A DNA stretch of 64,000 nucleotides from Spartobacteria bacterium (GCA_003134785.1 PLCN01000019.1:186001-250000); one strand, 5' to 3'; shown: positions 8,866 to 18,005, counted from the first letter of the stretch. The notes: generated by a model not told the origin, from the sequence alone. Translations and numbers: made by a program.

Positions 8866-9506
8866 AGCTCGAAGGCTGGCGCGGGCGCGCACTGATCGAG
8901 TTTGGCTTCGGCTTGTTCCGCCTCTGGGCGCGAACACTTCGTTTCCAGATCGAAGATCCTACGAACGTTGTCGCTCTGGTGCGAGATCAACCGGTTATCT
9001 TCACCATCTGGCACAACCGCCTCTTGATGTTGCCGCCTGTCTTTGATCCTTGTTTCCCCAGCCGGCAAAGTGTCGGCTTGATCAGTGCGAGCCGCGATGG
9101 TGACCTGGTCTCCGTTCTCATCGAACGCTCCGGATACGGCACCATCCGCGGATCGAGCTCGCGCAAGGGCGTGACCGCTTTGCGTCAACTGGTCGAAGCG
9201 CTCGCAGCCGGCATGAACGTCTTAATCACACCCGATGGACCTCGTGGCCCCATCTATGAAGCCAGCCAGGGAGCGGTTTTTGTTGCCCAAAAATCTGGCG
9301 CGCGCGTGGTTCCGATGCACATGGAATACTCGAGTTCCTGGCGTCTCAAAAGTTGGGACCGGTTCTTCATCCCGCGTCCATTCGCGAAGGTGCGAGCTAT
9401 TTTCGGTGCTCCCCTTCAGGTGAAGCGGACTACGACCGCGGAAGAATTCGAGAGGGAACGGCTCCGCCTCCAGGAGGCAATGATGGGCCTGGTGGAACAA
9501 AAATGA
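8862..9506 (+). CDS. Lysophospholipid acyltransferase-like protein (DUF374)
   Basis: A 214-residue LPLAT superfamily protein. The motif order fits DUF374 acyltransferases: FTIWHNRLLMLP with the catalytic His, SASRDGDLVS, RGSSSRKGVTALRQLV, and ITPDGPRGP. These proteins use acyl-ACP or acyl-CoA, often in lipid A or phospholipid acylation at the inner membrane; the substrate here is unknown. The same frame is open upstream to 8367 inside ubiX, but the GTG at 8862, overlapping the ubiX stop by four bases, is the sensible start. Confidence 0.85.
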   Translation: MKLEGWRGRALIEFGFGLFRLWARTLRFQIEDPTNVVALVRDQPVIFTIWHNRLLMLPPVFDPCFPSRQSVGLISASRDGDLVSVLIERSGYGTIRGSSSRKGVTALRQLVEALAAGMNVLITPDGPRGPIYEASQGAVFVAQKSGARVVPMHMEYSSSWRLKSWDRFFIPRPFAKVRAIFGAPLQVKRTTTAEEFERERLRLQEAMMGLVEQK

Positions 9507-9546
9507 GTCGAGCGATCGCCCGAAGCGCAGGTATTAATTCTTAGCG

Positions 9547-10422
9547 ATGCCGAATCTGATCCAAGGCCGAATCATTGCCGAAAAGATTTACGCCGATCTG
9601 CGTGGCGAGATCGCGGAATTGAAAACGCGGGGACTGACGCCGGGCCTCGCGGTCGTCCTGGTCGGCGATAACCCGGCGTCGCGGGCCTATGTGCGCTCAA
9701 AGGACAAGATGTGCCGCGATCTCGGGTTGCATTCGGTGAAGCTCGAATTGCCCGCCGACACGACGCAGGCTCAACTGCTCGCGCGCGTGGAAGAGTTGAA
9801 TCGCGATCCGGCGATCCACGGAATTCTCGTTCAATCGCCGCCGCCGAAACAAATCGATGAAGCAGCGATTGTCCGTGCGCTCGATCCGGCGAAGGACGTT
9901 GATGGGTTTCATCCGCTGAACGTCGCAAAGCTCGCGCTCGGTGATGAAAGCGGGTTCGTGCCCTGCACGCCGCTCGGCTGCCAGCGTTTGCTGATCGAAA
10001 GCGGAACCGAAATTTCCGGCGCGCACGTGGTTGTGCTCGGTCGAAGCATGATCGTGGGAAAACCACTGGCCCTTTTGCTGATGCGAAAGGGCTGCGGTGG
10101 TGATGCGACCGTGACGGTGGTTCATTCCCGCAGCCAGCGTCTGGCGGAGATCACGCGATCCGCCGACATCTTGATCGCGGCTATGGGGCAGCCGGAATTT
10201 GTTCGCGCGGAACACGTGCGCGACGGCGCCGTCGTTATCGACGTCGGAATCAATCGCGTGGACGACCCAACGATGGAGCGCGGCTATCGGCTGGTAGGCG
10301 ACGTCGCGTTCGGTGAAGTTTCACCAAAAACATCGGCGATCACACCGGTTCCGGGAGGCGTAGGTCCGATGACCATCGCGATGCTAATGTCGAACACGGT
10401 GAAAGCCTGTCGCCAAATGTAG
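9547..10422 (+). CDS. folD: Bifunctional methylenetetrahydrofolate dehydrogenase/cyclohydrolase
   Basis: A 291-residue FolD that interconverts 5,10-methylene-, 5,10-methenyl- and 10-formyl-tetrahydrofolate with NADP. The catalytic YxxxK is present as YVRSK (near residue 52), followed by [10 protein letters not shown], the NADP-binding [14 protein letters not shown], and the signature [14 protein letters not shown] near the end. It lies 40 bp after the acyltransferase gene in the same direction. Its TAG stop is part of the AATGTAGAGGC start of a family B repeat. Confidence 0.96.
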   Translation: MPNLIQGRIIAEKIYADLRGEIAELKTRGLTPGLAVVLVGDNPASRAYVRSKDKMCRDLGLHSVKLELPADTTQAQLLARVEELNRDPAIHGILVQSPPPKQIDEAAIVRALDPAKDVDGFHPLNVAKLALGDESGFVPCTPLGCQRLLIESGTEISGAHVVVLGRSMIVGKPLALLLMRKGCGGDATVTVVHSRSQRLAEITRSADILIAAMGQPEFVRAEHVRDGAVVIDVGINRVDDPTMERGYRLVGDVAFGEVSPKTSAITPVPGGVGPMTIAMLMSNTVKACRQM

Positions 10423-10486
10423 AGGCGCTTGTGCCAAGCGCCTGTCTTGGTTTCCGCGTTCACCGCAGCGAGCGCCGCTACATTTT
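10416..10486. repeat. Family B hairpin repeat, copy 2 (degraded right arm)
   Basis: The left arm AATGTAGAGGCGC then TTGTGCCAAGCGCCTGT closely matches the right arm of the copy at 5055. The right arm is reduced to AGCGCCGCTACATTTT. The arm starts inside folD and provides its stop codon, so insertion appears to have occurred at, or redefined, the 3' end of the gene. Confidence 0.75.
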
Positions 10487-10650
10487 CTGCACAATTTTCG
10501 AGGTCAAAACTCTCAGCAGCGCCGGGTCGAATCGTGCCACTTCCAAAAGAGCCGACGTGACGCGCGGGGATAAAACCGCCGCTCGTGCCAGCCGATTGAT
10601 CCACAGTCTTCCGCGATAAAGCTTCGCGTGCGCCGCGGAGTAAGACGCCG
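10487..10650. other. Intergenic gap with no recognised gene
   Basis: The remaining 160 bases between the degraded repeat and the convergent oxidoreductase gene contain no convincing coding sequence or RNA gene. Confidence 0.4.
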
Positions 10651-11559
10651 CTACTTCGCCTTCACCCCGCCCATTACGTTGCGAACAATCGCACCCGCCG
10701 CGAGTTCGCCGGAAGCCATCGCGTAATAAATTCCTTCGCCCGTAAACGGTTCGACCACGCGTGCAGCGTCGCCCACAAGAAAAAGTGCTCGGCGCGCAGG
10801 CGCGATCGGCGCCCGGGTCAATGGAGTGATCGTTCGCCACGAATGTTCGGCCGAAATTCCAAAGCGCGTTTCCGCCCAATTGCGCAGGGCCGCGATCTTC
10901 CGCGGCACACTCACCAGGCAAAGATTCAATTCGCCGTTCCCGACCGGAGCCTGGCCGGAATACCCTTCCGGCAGAAATTGCAGCACGACGCGGTTCCCGA
11001 AATCGTGCGGCAACGGCAGGTGAGTTTGCAACGCCACGCGTTCCTTGGTCCCTCGTGGAATCAGATTGCAGAGCCGGGCAACGGTCGAGTTCCGCCCATC
11101 AGCAGCTATTAGCACGCGCGACTCAAAAGTTTCCTCCGATGCGGTGATCGTCCAATTCTCTCTCCCTGCGTCCGGCGCGGCTAATGCCGTTACCGTCCTC
11201 CCTTCCGAAATACTCGCCCCCAGTTCGCGCGCTCGCCTCATGAGGAGTTGATCGAAGAGGCTGCGCTTCACGGCGATTTCGGCTTCATCGCCAACCGGCA
11301 AGTTGACCGCCAACGTTCGCCCACCGATGCCGATGAACTCGACGCGATCGAGCACTCCGTGCGGCAACATCCGAACGCGCTCGATCAACTGAAGCCGCCG
11401 CAAGATCGGCCAGCACGCCGGGTTCAAGCAATCGCCACAGACTTTTTCGCGCGGAAACTTTTCGCGTTCGAGCAGAAGCGTTCGCAGGCCCGCGTTCGCG
11501 CAAAAAGCAGCGCAACTCGATCCCGCCGGGCCGCTGCCTATGATCGCCACGTCGAACAT
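10651..11559 (-). CDS. FAD-dependent oxidoreductase, geranylgeranyl-reductase-like
   Basis: A 302-residue flavoprotein of the PHBH/geranylgeranyl-reductase superfamily. The N-terminal Rossmann motif is DVAIIGSGPAGSSCAAF, followed by EREKFPREKVCGDCLNP with the Cys-Gly-Asp pattern typical of this group. A second FAD-binding block, LFLVGDAARVVEPFTGEGI, lies near residue 262. These enzymes reduce isoprenoid double bonds or oxidise aromatic rings and secondary metabolites; the substrate here is unknown. It is slightly short for the group (often 330-400 residues) but ends cleanly. Confidence 0.8.
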   Translation of the reverse strand: MFDVAIIGSGPAGSSCAAFCANAGLRTLLLEREKFPREKVCGDCLNPACWPILRRLQLIERVRMLPHGVLDRVEFIGIGGRTLAVNLPVGDEAEIAVKRSLFDQLLMRRARELGASISEGRTVTALAAPDAGRENWTITASEETFESRVLIAADGRNSTVARLCNLIPRGTKERVALQTHLPLPHDFGNRVVLQFLPEGYSGQAPVGNGELNLCLVSVPRKIAALRNWAETRFGISAEHSWRTITPLTRAPIAPARRALFLVGDAARVVEPFTGEGIYYAMASGELAAGAIVRNVMGGVKAK

Positions 11560-11640
11560 GGCCGACTATGTTCCAACCGCGCCGAATGCAGAACGCATTT
11601 TTCACCGCGACGTTCTGACGTAAAATCCTTCGAGCAACGT

Positions 11641-13257
11641 ATGGCTTCGTCCCAAAAAGAAAAACCCGACCTGACAAAAAAAGTGCATGAGGTGCCGCAC
11701 AAACCCGGCGTGTACTTGATGCGCGATCGGTTCAACCGGGTGATCTACGTGGGGAAAGCACGAGACCTGCGCAAGCGCGTCGGCTCCTACTTCATGCCCT
11801 CCAAGCTCGCTCAGGCCGACATCAAGACGCGCGCGATGCTCGATGCGGTCTGGGACTTCGAGACGCACACGGTCCAGAGCGAACCGGAATCGCTTTTACT
11901 CGAAGGCAAGCTGATCAAGGAATACCGGCCGCGCTACAATATTTCGTTTCGCGATGATAAGCGATTCCTCGTTGTGAAAGTAGATCCGACCGAAGAGTGG
12001 CCGCGGTTTCGTCTCGCGCGTTTTAAAAAAGACGACGGCGCGCGTTACTTCGGGCCGTACGCGCATGCCGGTGCGTTGCGGCAGACGCTCAATTTCATGC
12101 GCAAGAAATTTGGTGTGCTCACGTTCGGCCGGGGCTCGCCCACGGAGCGGGAACTAAAATCAGCGACGTATCAGGTTCCAACGCGCCTGAGCGAAATCAG
12201 CGCGGGGCTGTATCGCGAGCGCGTCGCGCAAGCGTGTGATTTTCTGGAGGGGCATTCGCGCGAGATGATCACGGCGGTCGAAGACGAAATGCGCAAGTCG
12301 GCGGACAAACTCGATTTCGAAAAGGCAGCGGAGTTGCGCAACATGCTGGACGATTTGCGCCGCACCACGAAACCGATGCGGCGATTCACGCGGCACAGTT
12401 TGCCGAGCACGATCGATCCGGTGAACGATGTGCAAGCTCTGGGCGATGCGCTCCAACTCACGCGTCTTCCTTCGGTCATGGAATGCTTCGACATTTCGAA
12501 CATTTCCACGACGCACGTCGTCGCCTCGATGGTTTGCTTTCGCAACGGAGTTCCCGACAAGGATAACTACCGCCGATACCGGATTCGGACAGTGGAAGGT
12601 CAGGATGACTTCGCCAGCATGGCGGAAGTCGTTAGGCGTCGTTACTCGCGCGTGCTGCTGGGAATTGCGGAAACCGGAAACCGGAAACCGGAAAGTGACG
12701 AACAAGCGGTGGTATTGACGGCACCAGAGTTTTCACAGGAAACCGCGCAGGAAATTGCCGAGCGCATGGTTTCGGAGGTCTCTCCGCAATCCGAGATCCG
12801 AGATCCGAAATTCACGGCGGTTCGTTTGCCGGATTTGATCATTGTCGATGGTGGCAAGGGACAGCTTTCGTCGGCGTGCCGCGAGCTGCAGCGCCTCGGG
12901 TTGCACGAATTGCCCATCATCGGTCTCGCGAAAGAGTACGAAGAAATTTACCGGCCGGCACGCGCGTTGCCGCTCGTGTTACCGCCGGACTCGGGCGCCT
13001 TGCGTTTGCTCCAGCGCATCCGAGACGAGGCCCACCGCTTCGCGAACACTTATCACCAGCTCTTGATGAAGAAGCGCATCGGCGAAAGCATTCTCGACGA
13101 TTGCCCGGGTGTGAGTCAGAACCGGAAGAATTTGCTGCTGCGCAAATTTGGCTCCGTCAATCGGCTCCGCAAAGCGAGCGTGGAACAGATTGCAGCGACC
13201 GAAGGAATCGGGCCGAAGTTAGCCGAGGACGTTCATCGCTTTCTGGAGCGGCATTGA
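11641..13257 (+). CDS. uvrC: Excinuclease ABC subunit C
   Basis: UvrC (538 residues) makes both incisions in nucleotide excision repair. The order is GIY-YIG nuclease (KPGVYLMRD ... VIYVGKARDLRKRVGSYF, residues 15-95), a UvrB-binding UVR segment (DKLDFEKAAELRNMLDDL), the RNase H-like nuclease (MECFDISN, IVDGGKGQL, DEAHRFAN carrying catalytic Asp/Asp/His) and a C-terminal helix-hairpin-helix pair. Two oddities stand out. The region around residues 160-190, which normally holds the four cysteines of the Fe-S cluster, has none of them. And about 50 extra residues (roughly 341-392) flanked by heptamer repeats are inserted before the second nuclease motif. The start is the ATG at 11641; the frame is open further upstream without homology. 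Confidence 0.93.
   Translation: MASSQKEKPDLTKKVHEVPHKPGVYLMRDRFNRVIYVGKARDLRKRVGSYFMPSKLAQADIKTRAMLDAVWDFETHTVQSEPESLLLEGKLIKEYRPRYNISFRDDKRFLVVKVDPTEEWPRFRLARFKKDDGARYFGPYAHAGALRQTLNFMRKKFGVLTFGRGSPTERELKSATYQVPTRLSEISAGLYRERVAQACDFLEGHSREMITAVEDEMRKSADKLDFEKAAELRNMLDDLRRTTKPMRRFTRHSLPSTIDPVNDVQALGDALQLTRLPSVMECFDISNISTTHVVASMVCFRNGVPDKDNYRRYRIRTVEGQDDFASMAEVVRRRYSRVLLGIAETGNRKPESDEQAVVLTAPEFSQETAQEIAERMVSEVSPQSEIRDPKFTAVRLPDLIIVDGGKGQLSSACRELQRLGLHELPIIGLAKEYEEIYRPARALPLVLPPDSGALRLLQRIRDEAHRFANTYHQLLMKKRIGESILDDCPGVSQNRKNLLLRKFGSVNRLRKASVEQIAATEGIGPKLAEDVHRFLERH
12669..12695 (+). repeat. Heptamer array inside uvrC (GGAAACC units)
   Basis: Three perfect GGAAACC units and a partial fourth, coding for part of the extra segment of UvrC (residues around TGNRK). 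Seven bases is not a codon multiple, so each unit is read in a different frame. Confidence 0.85.
12789..12809 (+). repeat. Heptamer array inside uvrC (ATCCGAG units)
   Basis: Two ATCCGAG units and an ATCCGAA, about 100 bp after the first array and at the other end of the extra UvrC segment (residues SEIRDPK). Confidence 0.8.
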
Positions 13258-14754
13258 TCATTTCGCGCGCGCGAAATCAATGAAGCCGCGTTCAGGAATG
13301 GTTTCGAGCAAGCGAACGCGAAGTTTTTCGCCGACATCCAACCCAGCCTCTCCGCGCACGACCCGGCCCTCGACCGGCGGATTATTGACCCGCACATAGG
13401 TACCTTTCGGGGACGCGCCAGTAACAAGCGCGTCAAATGTTTCACCGATTCGCCCGCTCAAAAACGTGGCGGCGACGATCTTGCGCATAAGGCGCTCGAT
13501 TTTCCGCGCGGCCTTGGCGCGGTCGTTGCAGCGGGCCACGATCTCTTCCAGTTCATCGACTGAGTAAGGCGCCGGCGCGCCAGTGATCGCGGCCTTGAGC
13601 AGGCGTTGCGTGACCAGATCGGGGTAACGCCGGTTCGGCGCAGTGGCGTGCGTGTAATCGTGCACGGCTAAACCAAAATGGCCCTCGGTTTCCTTCCCCT
13701 TGGCAATGACGACGTACTCAGCGGCTCCGATCAGTTTCACGATCGCAAGGGAGAGATCGGCGAAATGCTCGGGATCATCGCGCCGCCGCCGCGCCAGAAA
13801 TCCCGCGAGCGCGACCGCATCTGGCGCGGCGGGAAGTTGCGTCCCCTGTTCGGCTGCGAGGGCGGCGATGCGAGGCCAGCGTTCCGGCGTTCGGACAATG
13901 CGCTGAATTGAAGGAGAACCGCGCGACTCGAGGAAGGTCGCGATGGCGGAGTTCGTGGCCACCATCAGATTCTCGATCAAATCGCGCGCGCGATTCTTTC
14001 TCTCCAGCTGGAGGCCGGTCACGTTTTGCCCTTCCATCACCGGCTGCGGCTCAATCGATTCAAACTCAAGCGCGCCGGCGCGGATCCGCTCTTCATGGAA
14101 TTGTTTCGCGGCGTCAAACTGGAGATGGAGTTGGTCGGCGAGACTCGGCGTGTTCTGCACCAGCTCCGGCGCCTTTCCTTTATTCTCGAGCCAAAGGCCG
14201 GCAGAATCGTAATTGAGCTTCGCGCGATTCCGAACCGTCCCCCTGGAAACGGACGCGGCGCTGACCGTCCCTCGTGCGTCCAGAGTCACATCGACGATCA
14301 CCGCCTGACGATCCTGATCTTGCAACAGTGAGGTCATGTCGTTCGAAATCTCGGGCGGGAAGAGCGGAAAAGTCACGACGCCGAGATAAATGGACATGCC
14401 ATTTTGCGCCGCATGCAGATCGGCCGCCGAGCCTTTTGCCACGAGCGCATCCACGTCCGCGATGCCAAGCAAGATGCGGATGTCGCCATTCGGGCGGCGC
14501 TCGGCAAACTCGATCTGATCGAGATCGCGCGAGGCCGGATTGTCGATCGACGACCAAAGCAATCCTCGCAAATCTGGCGCGGGCGGGTTGGCGCGGAGCC
14601 GATCAGAAGCCTGTTTGATCGCCGGCAATTCTTGCAAGACGGCCTCAGGGAACTCGGGCGAAAACTCGGCCTCGAGCATCGCGTTGCGCGCGAGGAGCGG
14701 AAGATTCGGCCTTCCTCTAACAGATTGATCGCTCACGTTGTTTTCCTTGTCGAC
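13258..14754 (-). CDS. RNB-domain exoribonuclease (RNase II/R superfamily)
   Basis: A protein of about 498 residues with one RNB catalytic domain, a 3'-5' exoribonuclease fold. The metal-binding motif is SIDNPASRDLDQIEF (near residue 75), where the fourth Asp of E. coli RNase II (Asp210) is replaced by Gln; similar DLDQ versions occur in a stand-alone RNB subfamily. Later motifs include VVTFPLFPPEIS, the substrate-channel FGLAVHDYTHATAPNRRYPDLVTQ and a C-terminal S1-like beta region. The typical N-terminal cold-shock domains are short or missing. ATG 14754 is the likely start. It converges on uvrC, the stops being adjacent, and is divergent from the PBP2 gene. Confidence 0.85.
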   Translation of the reverse strand, partial: VDKENNVSDQSVRGRPNLPLLARNAMLEAEFSPEFPEAVLQELPAIKQASDRLRANPPAPDLRGLLWSSIDNPASRDLDQIEFAERRPNGDIRILLGIADVDALVAKGSAADLHAAQNGMSIYLGVVTFPLFPPEISNDMTSLLQDQDRQAVIVDVTLDARGTVSAASVSRGTVRNRAKLNYDSAGLWLENKGKAPELVQNTPSLADQLHLQFDAAKQFHEERIRAGALEFESIEPQPVMEGQNVTGLQLERKNRARDLIENLMVATNSAIATFLESRGSPSIQRIVRTPERWPRIAALAAEQGTQLPAAPDAVALAGFLARRRRDDPEHFADLSLAIVKLIGAAEYVVIAKGKETEGHFGLAVHDYTHATAPNRRYPDLVTQRLLKAAITGAPAPYSVDELEEIVARCNDRAKAARKIERLMRKIVAATFLSGRIGETFDALVTGASPKGTYVRVNNPPVEGRVVRGEAGLDVGEKLRVRLLETIPERGFIDFARAK

Positions 14755-14836
14755 CATGCGGCCACGGCGCACAAGTGATCTGAACGCCGACGCATTTCTG
14801 CTTGTCGATCACGGTCTCGCCACCACAGTTGCCCTT

Positions 14837-16750
14837 GTGAATTTGCCTTGCACCTATTCGTTCCGATTCAGTTGCCTGCTCGCCGCGGGATGGATGGTTG
14901 CGTCCCCGTGCCACGCGCAATCGGAAAGCCCTGCGCCGGCGCCAGGCGCAACGCCGTTCGAAGAAACGATTGTTCCGACCTTTGAGACACAGAAGCTCGC
15001 GCGCACCTACGTTCTGGATATCCCCGCGCCTCGCGGTCAGATCACGGATCGAAACGGACAGCCGCTCGCGCAAAATCGCCTGAGTTACAATCTCGCGATC
15101 AATTACCCGACGCCGCTCGATTTTTCCGACGAGCAATTGCTCAATTTCGCCCGGGAAAGAATCCAGGCGGCCGATAAATTACTTGGCCGGCAGTTGAAGA
15201 TTTCGGACGAGTTGATCAAGCGGCATTACCGGAACCGCGGGATTCTGCCGTTCGAAATCGCGCAAAATCTTAGCACGCAGGAATACGACGATATCAAAGA
15301 GCATTTGCCGGCGGGAGTCACCTTGCGTCCGTTTTACGTGCGGACTTATCCGAATGGGAAGATCGCCGGACAAATCGTCGGCTACAGCGGAAAGACCGGA
15401 CGGAATCCCGACGGGATAATCGACAACCACGAAGTGCTCTGGCCGGAAACCGAGGGACGTGAAGGTCTCGAGCAAACTTTCAACCAGGTCCTGACTGGGA
15501 AGCATGGCGAATACAAAATCACTTTCGACCAGGACGGACGCAAAACCTCGGAGAAGATCGTGACCCCGCCGGTGCCGGGACACACCGTGGTGACCACGCT
15601 CGATCTTCGCCTTCAGGAACTGGCGGAGAAGGCCCTCGCCGCGAAGGCAAAACGCGGCGCGATCGTGGTGGTCGATCCCAACAACGGCGACATTCTTGCG
15701 ATGGCCTCGTGGCCGACCTACGATCCCAACGCATTTACGCCGACAATTTCGACCGAAAAATTCAAGGCATTGCAGGACGATCCGGACATTCCGCTTTTGC
15801 CGCGCGCCTTTCGTTCCTCTTATCCGCCCGGCTCGACCTTCAAGATGACGGTCGGCCTCGCGGCCTTGGAGACCGGCGCGGTTCGCTCCGATGAAGAATT
15901 CGACTGCGTGCCGGCGATCCAGATCGGCAATCTCACTTTTCATAATTGGAAGAAGACGGACCGCGGCCCGTTGAATTTCGTGCAGGCGCTGACGGAATCT
16001 TGCGACACTTGGTTTTATCAGGTCGGCATCAAGACCGGCGCGGAACCGATTCTGGATTGGGCGCAGAAACTCGGTTTCGGCGCGAAATGCGGCATCCCGC
16101 TGCGCGGCGAAGTGGAAGGGCGCGTGCCTAACGACCAGTATATGAAGGCGACGCACGGCCGGAAATTGCTCAACGGCGACATTGCAAATCTCTCGATCGG
16201 CCAGGGCGACACGCAGGTGACGCCGTTACAGATGGCGCAGGCGATGGCGATCATCGGGAACGGCGGGACGTTCTATCAAACGCGGCTCGTGCAACAGGTG
16301 CAGACGGTGGACAACGAGATCGTGACGGCGTTCCAGGTGCGCGAGAAGAAAACGCTGGGGGCGTCGGCTGATACGATGCAGCAATTGCGCACTGGGATGA
16401 TCAATGTGGTGAACGGACCGAACGGCACTGCGCATCAGGCGAGCCTCGATAATGTGGAGGTGGCGGGAAAAACCGGGACGGCGCAGTGGGGACCGAAGAC
16501 GAAGGAACGCACGGCAGCTTGGTTTGCGGGCTTTGTGCCGGCGGAGCATCCGCAGTTGGCGTTCGCCGCACTTTATGAGGGAGATGTCGGAACCAAAGCT
16601 CACGGCGGCACGGCGGCCGCGCCGATGATCGCGATGATTTTGAAAGACGTTTACAAGCAAAATACAAACGCAAACAAGCGGCGGCGGACCGAGCAGGGAG
16701 AAACGCCGATTCCGCGGGCCCAACCGGTGGAAGAGGACGAATCGGATTAG
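14837..16750 (+). CDS. mrdA: Penicillin-binding protein 2 (elongasome transpeptidase)
   Basis: A 637-residue class B penicillin-binding protein that cross-links peptidoglycan during cell elongation. It has a dimerisation domain (IPAPRGQITDRNGQPLAQN near residue 70, RTYPNGKIAGQIVGY) and a transpeptidase domain with SxxK as STFK (Ser333), SxD/N as SCD, and KTG in AGKTGTAQW (Lys545). GTG 14837 gives a short leader and hydrophobic segment ending SPCHAQS; it resembles a signal peptide, whereas MrdA usually has an uncleaved anchor. The frame is open upstream to 14738, overlapping the divergent RNB gene. The usual partners mreC and rodA are not here, so the assignment to MrdA rather than another class B PBP is by sequence only. 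Confidence 0.88.
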   Translation: MNLPCTYSFRFSCLLAAGWMVASPCHAQSESPAPAPGATPFEETIVPTFETQKLARTYVLDIPAPRGQITDRNGQPLAQNRLSYNLAINYPTPLDFSDEQLLNFARERIQAADKLLGRQLKISDELIKRHYRNRGILPFEIAQNLSTQEYDDIKEHLPAGVTLRPFYVRTYPNGKIAGQIVGYSGKTGRNPDGIIDNHEVLWPETEGREGLEQTFNQVLTGKHGEYKITFDQDGRKTSEKIVTPPVPGHTVVTTLDLRLQELAEKALAAKAKRGAIVVVDPNNGDILAMASWPTYDPNAFTPTISTEKFKALQDDPDIPLLPRAFRSSYPPGSTFKMTVGLAALETGAVRSDEEFDCVPAIQIGNLTFHNWKKTDRGPLNFVQALTESCDTWFYQVGIKTGAEPILDWAQKLGFGAKCGIPLRGEVEGRVPNDQYMKATHGRKLLNGDIANLSIGQGDTQVTPLQMAQAMAIIGNGGTFYQTRLVQQVQTVDNEIVTAFQVREKKTLGASADTMQQLRTGMINVVNGPNGTAHQASLDNVEVAGKTGTAQWGPKTKERTAAWFAGFVPAEHPQLAFAALYEGDVGTKAHGGTAAAPMIAMILKDVYKQNTNANKRRRTEQGETPIPRAQPVEEDESD

Positions 16751-16771
16751 CGGTGGGAGCTCTGCGATGTT

Positions 16772-16938
16772 GTCATCCTGAGCCGCGCAGACGGCGAAGG
16801 ACCTCACACTAGCTCTGTGATCACGCAAACCAAGGTGGGCATTATTCAACGTGAGCGCTTCGTGGATCGCGAAGCGCGGTTGCGTGGAATTTCCCTGCGA
16901 CTGCGAGGTCCCTCGCCGTCTGCGCGGCTCGGGATGAC
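16772..16938. repeat. Family A palindromic repeat, copy 3
   Basis: The left arm is GTCATCCTGAGC with GCAGACGGCGAAGGACCTCA, and the right arm is GAGGTCCCTCGCCGTCTGCG ending CTCGGGATGAC. It fills the gap between the convergent PBP2 and aldo/keto reductase genes, the position expected of a bidirectional terminator. The core of about 90 bp is unlike that of copies 1, 2 and 4. Confidence 0.85.
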
Positions 16939-16958
16939 AAGCAAGGATTGGCGCGGCT

Positions 16959-18005
16959 CTACACCGCGGCAGTTTCAGCCGCAGCGGGCAGTTCCATCGT
17001 GCCTTTGAATTTCGGTTCTTCCTGCTCTACTCCGAAATTGTCGGCATACAGCTCGGCAATTTTTTCCAGCTCGTCCGCCGTGAGCGATGGTGAATCGGGC
17101 GCTTTCGCAAATTCGATGAGCTGCGCTTCTTCGTAAATATTTGGCAGCGTCGAGGCGACGCGCTCGTCTTCGAGCAGCCATTGCAACGCCGCCTGACCGA
17201 GCGTTCGATCGGGGCCTTCAAGAAAGCGAAGCCGATCGATTTTCTTAACGCCGTTCAGGAGCCAGCTGCGTGGACGATGACTGCGATGATCGGTCGGCGG
17301 AAAAACCGTCTCCGCCGTGTATTTGCCTTCGAGCATGCCGGAAGAATGCGTGACGCGGATAAGGAACATGGTGTCTTTGCCGGCTTCGGTCGCGGCGTCC
17401 TGCATCGCCCGGCCAGGATGTTGCTCGAGCATGTTGTAAATGTGCTGCAGGCTCGTGACCTCCCGTTCCCGAATACAATTGATGCCTTCGTAAAGCCACC
17501 CGACGGCCGGCCCGAGCGCGATGCCTGAGTAACGAATTTTCCCGCTCGCTTTTAATTTCTCGAGCGTCGTCCAAATGGCGTCGTCGTAAACCTGATCCAT
17601 CCGGATGTTGTGCAATTGCAGGAGGTCGATGCGATCGGTCCTCAGACGTTTGAGCGCGGCATCCGTGGCGCGCAGAATGGCATCGGGTGAAAAATCCTGC
17701 GGAATCTCTCGCTGGCCGCGACCCCGCGTTTCACCATGCGTGACAAAATCGTACCCGACTTTCGTCGCGATCACGATTTCATCGCGCTGCTTTGGAAATG
17801 CCTTCGCGATCAGTTCTTCGCTAAGACCGTTCCCATAAGTATCGGCGGCATCGAATAGTGTGACCCCGAGATCGAACGCCTTGTGCATAAGCGCGATCGC
17901 TTCGCCTTCGGTGAATTGTCCCCACCAGCCGGTCGAGATCGTCCACAATCCGAATCCGACTTCGCTGACGCGCAGATCGGTGTTTTTGTAGGTGCGAAAG
18001 CGCAT
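16959..18005 (-). CDS. Aldo/keto reductase
   Basis: A 348-residue NAD(P)H-dependent oxidoreductase with the (beta/alpha)8 fold. The N-terminus MRFRTYKNTDLRVSEVGFG is typical. The catalytic tetrad is recognisable: Asp and Tyr in LFDAADTYGNG, Lys in VIATKVGYDF and His in LLQLHNI. Near the C-terminus comes the usual LGQAALQWLLEDERVASTLPNIYEEAQL block, which includes cofactor-pocket residues. The start is ATG 18005; the frame is open much further upstream to 18839, but that part is antisense to the CbiX gene and has no homology. The substrate is unknown. Confidence 0.9.
   Translation of the reverse strand: MRFRTYKNTDLRVSEVGFGLWTISTGWWGQFTEGEAIALMHKAFDLGVTLFDAADTYGNGLSEELIAKAFPKQRDEIVIATKVGYDFVTHGETRGRGQREIPQDFSPDAILRATDAALKRLRTDRIDLLQLHNIRMDQVYDDAIWTTLEKLKASGKIRYSGIALGPAVGWLYEGINCIREREVTSLQHIYNMLEQHPGRAMQDAATEAGKDTMFLIRVTHSSGMLEGKYTAETVFPPTDHRSHRPRSWLLNGVKKIDRLRFLEGPDRTLGQAALQWLLEDERVASTLPNIYEEAQLIEFAKAPDSPSLTADELEKIAELYADNFGVEQEEPKFKGTMELPAAAETAAV

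Noticed and set aside
11248-11640. 131 extra N-terminal codons for UvrC
   Set aside because: The GIY-YIG domain starts a few residues after ATG 11641 and the upstream sequence is antisense to the FAD oxidoreductase gene.
12110-12240. A frameshift as the explanation for missing UvrC cysteines
   Set aside because: The other two forward frames give no Cys-rich motif and soon hit stops, while the main frame aligns with conserved flanks on both sides.
15179-16156. A 325-codon minus-strand open frame opposite the PBP2 gene
   Set aside because: Arg/His-rich shadow with no motif; PBP2 has all three transpeptidase motifs on the other strand.
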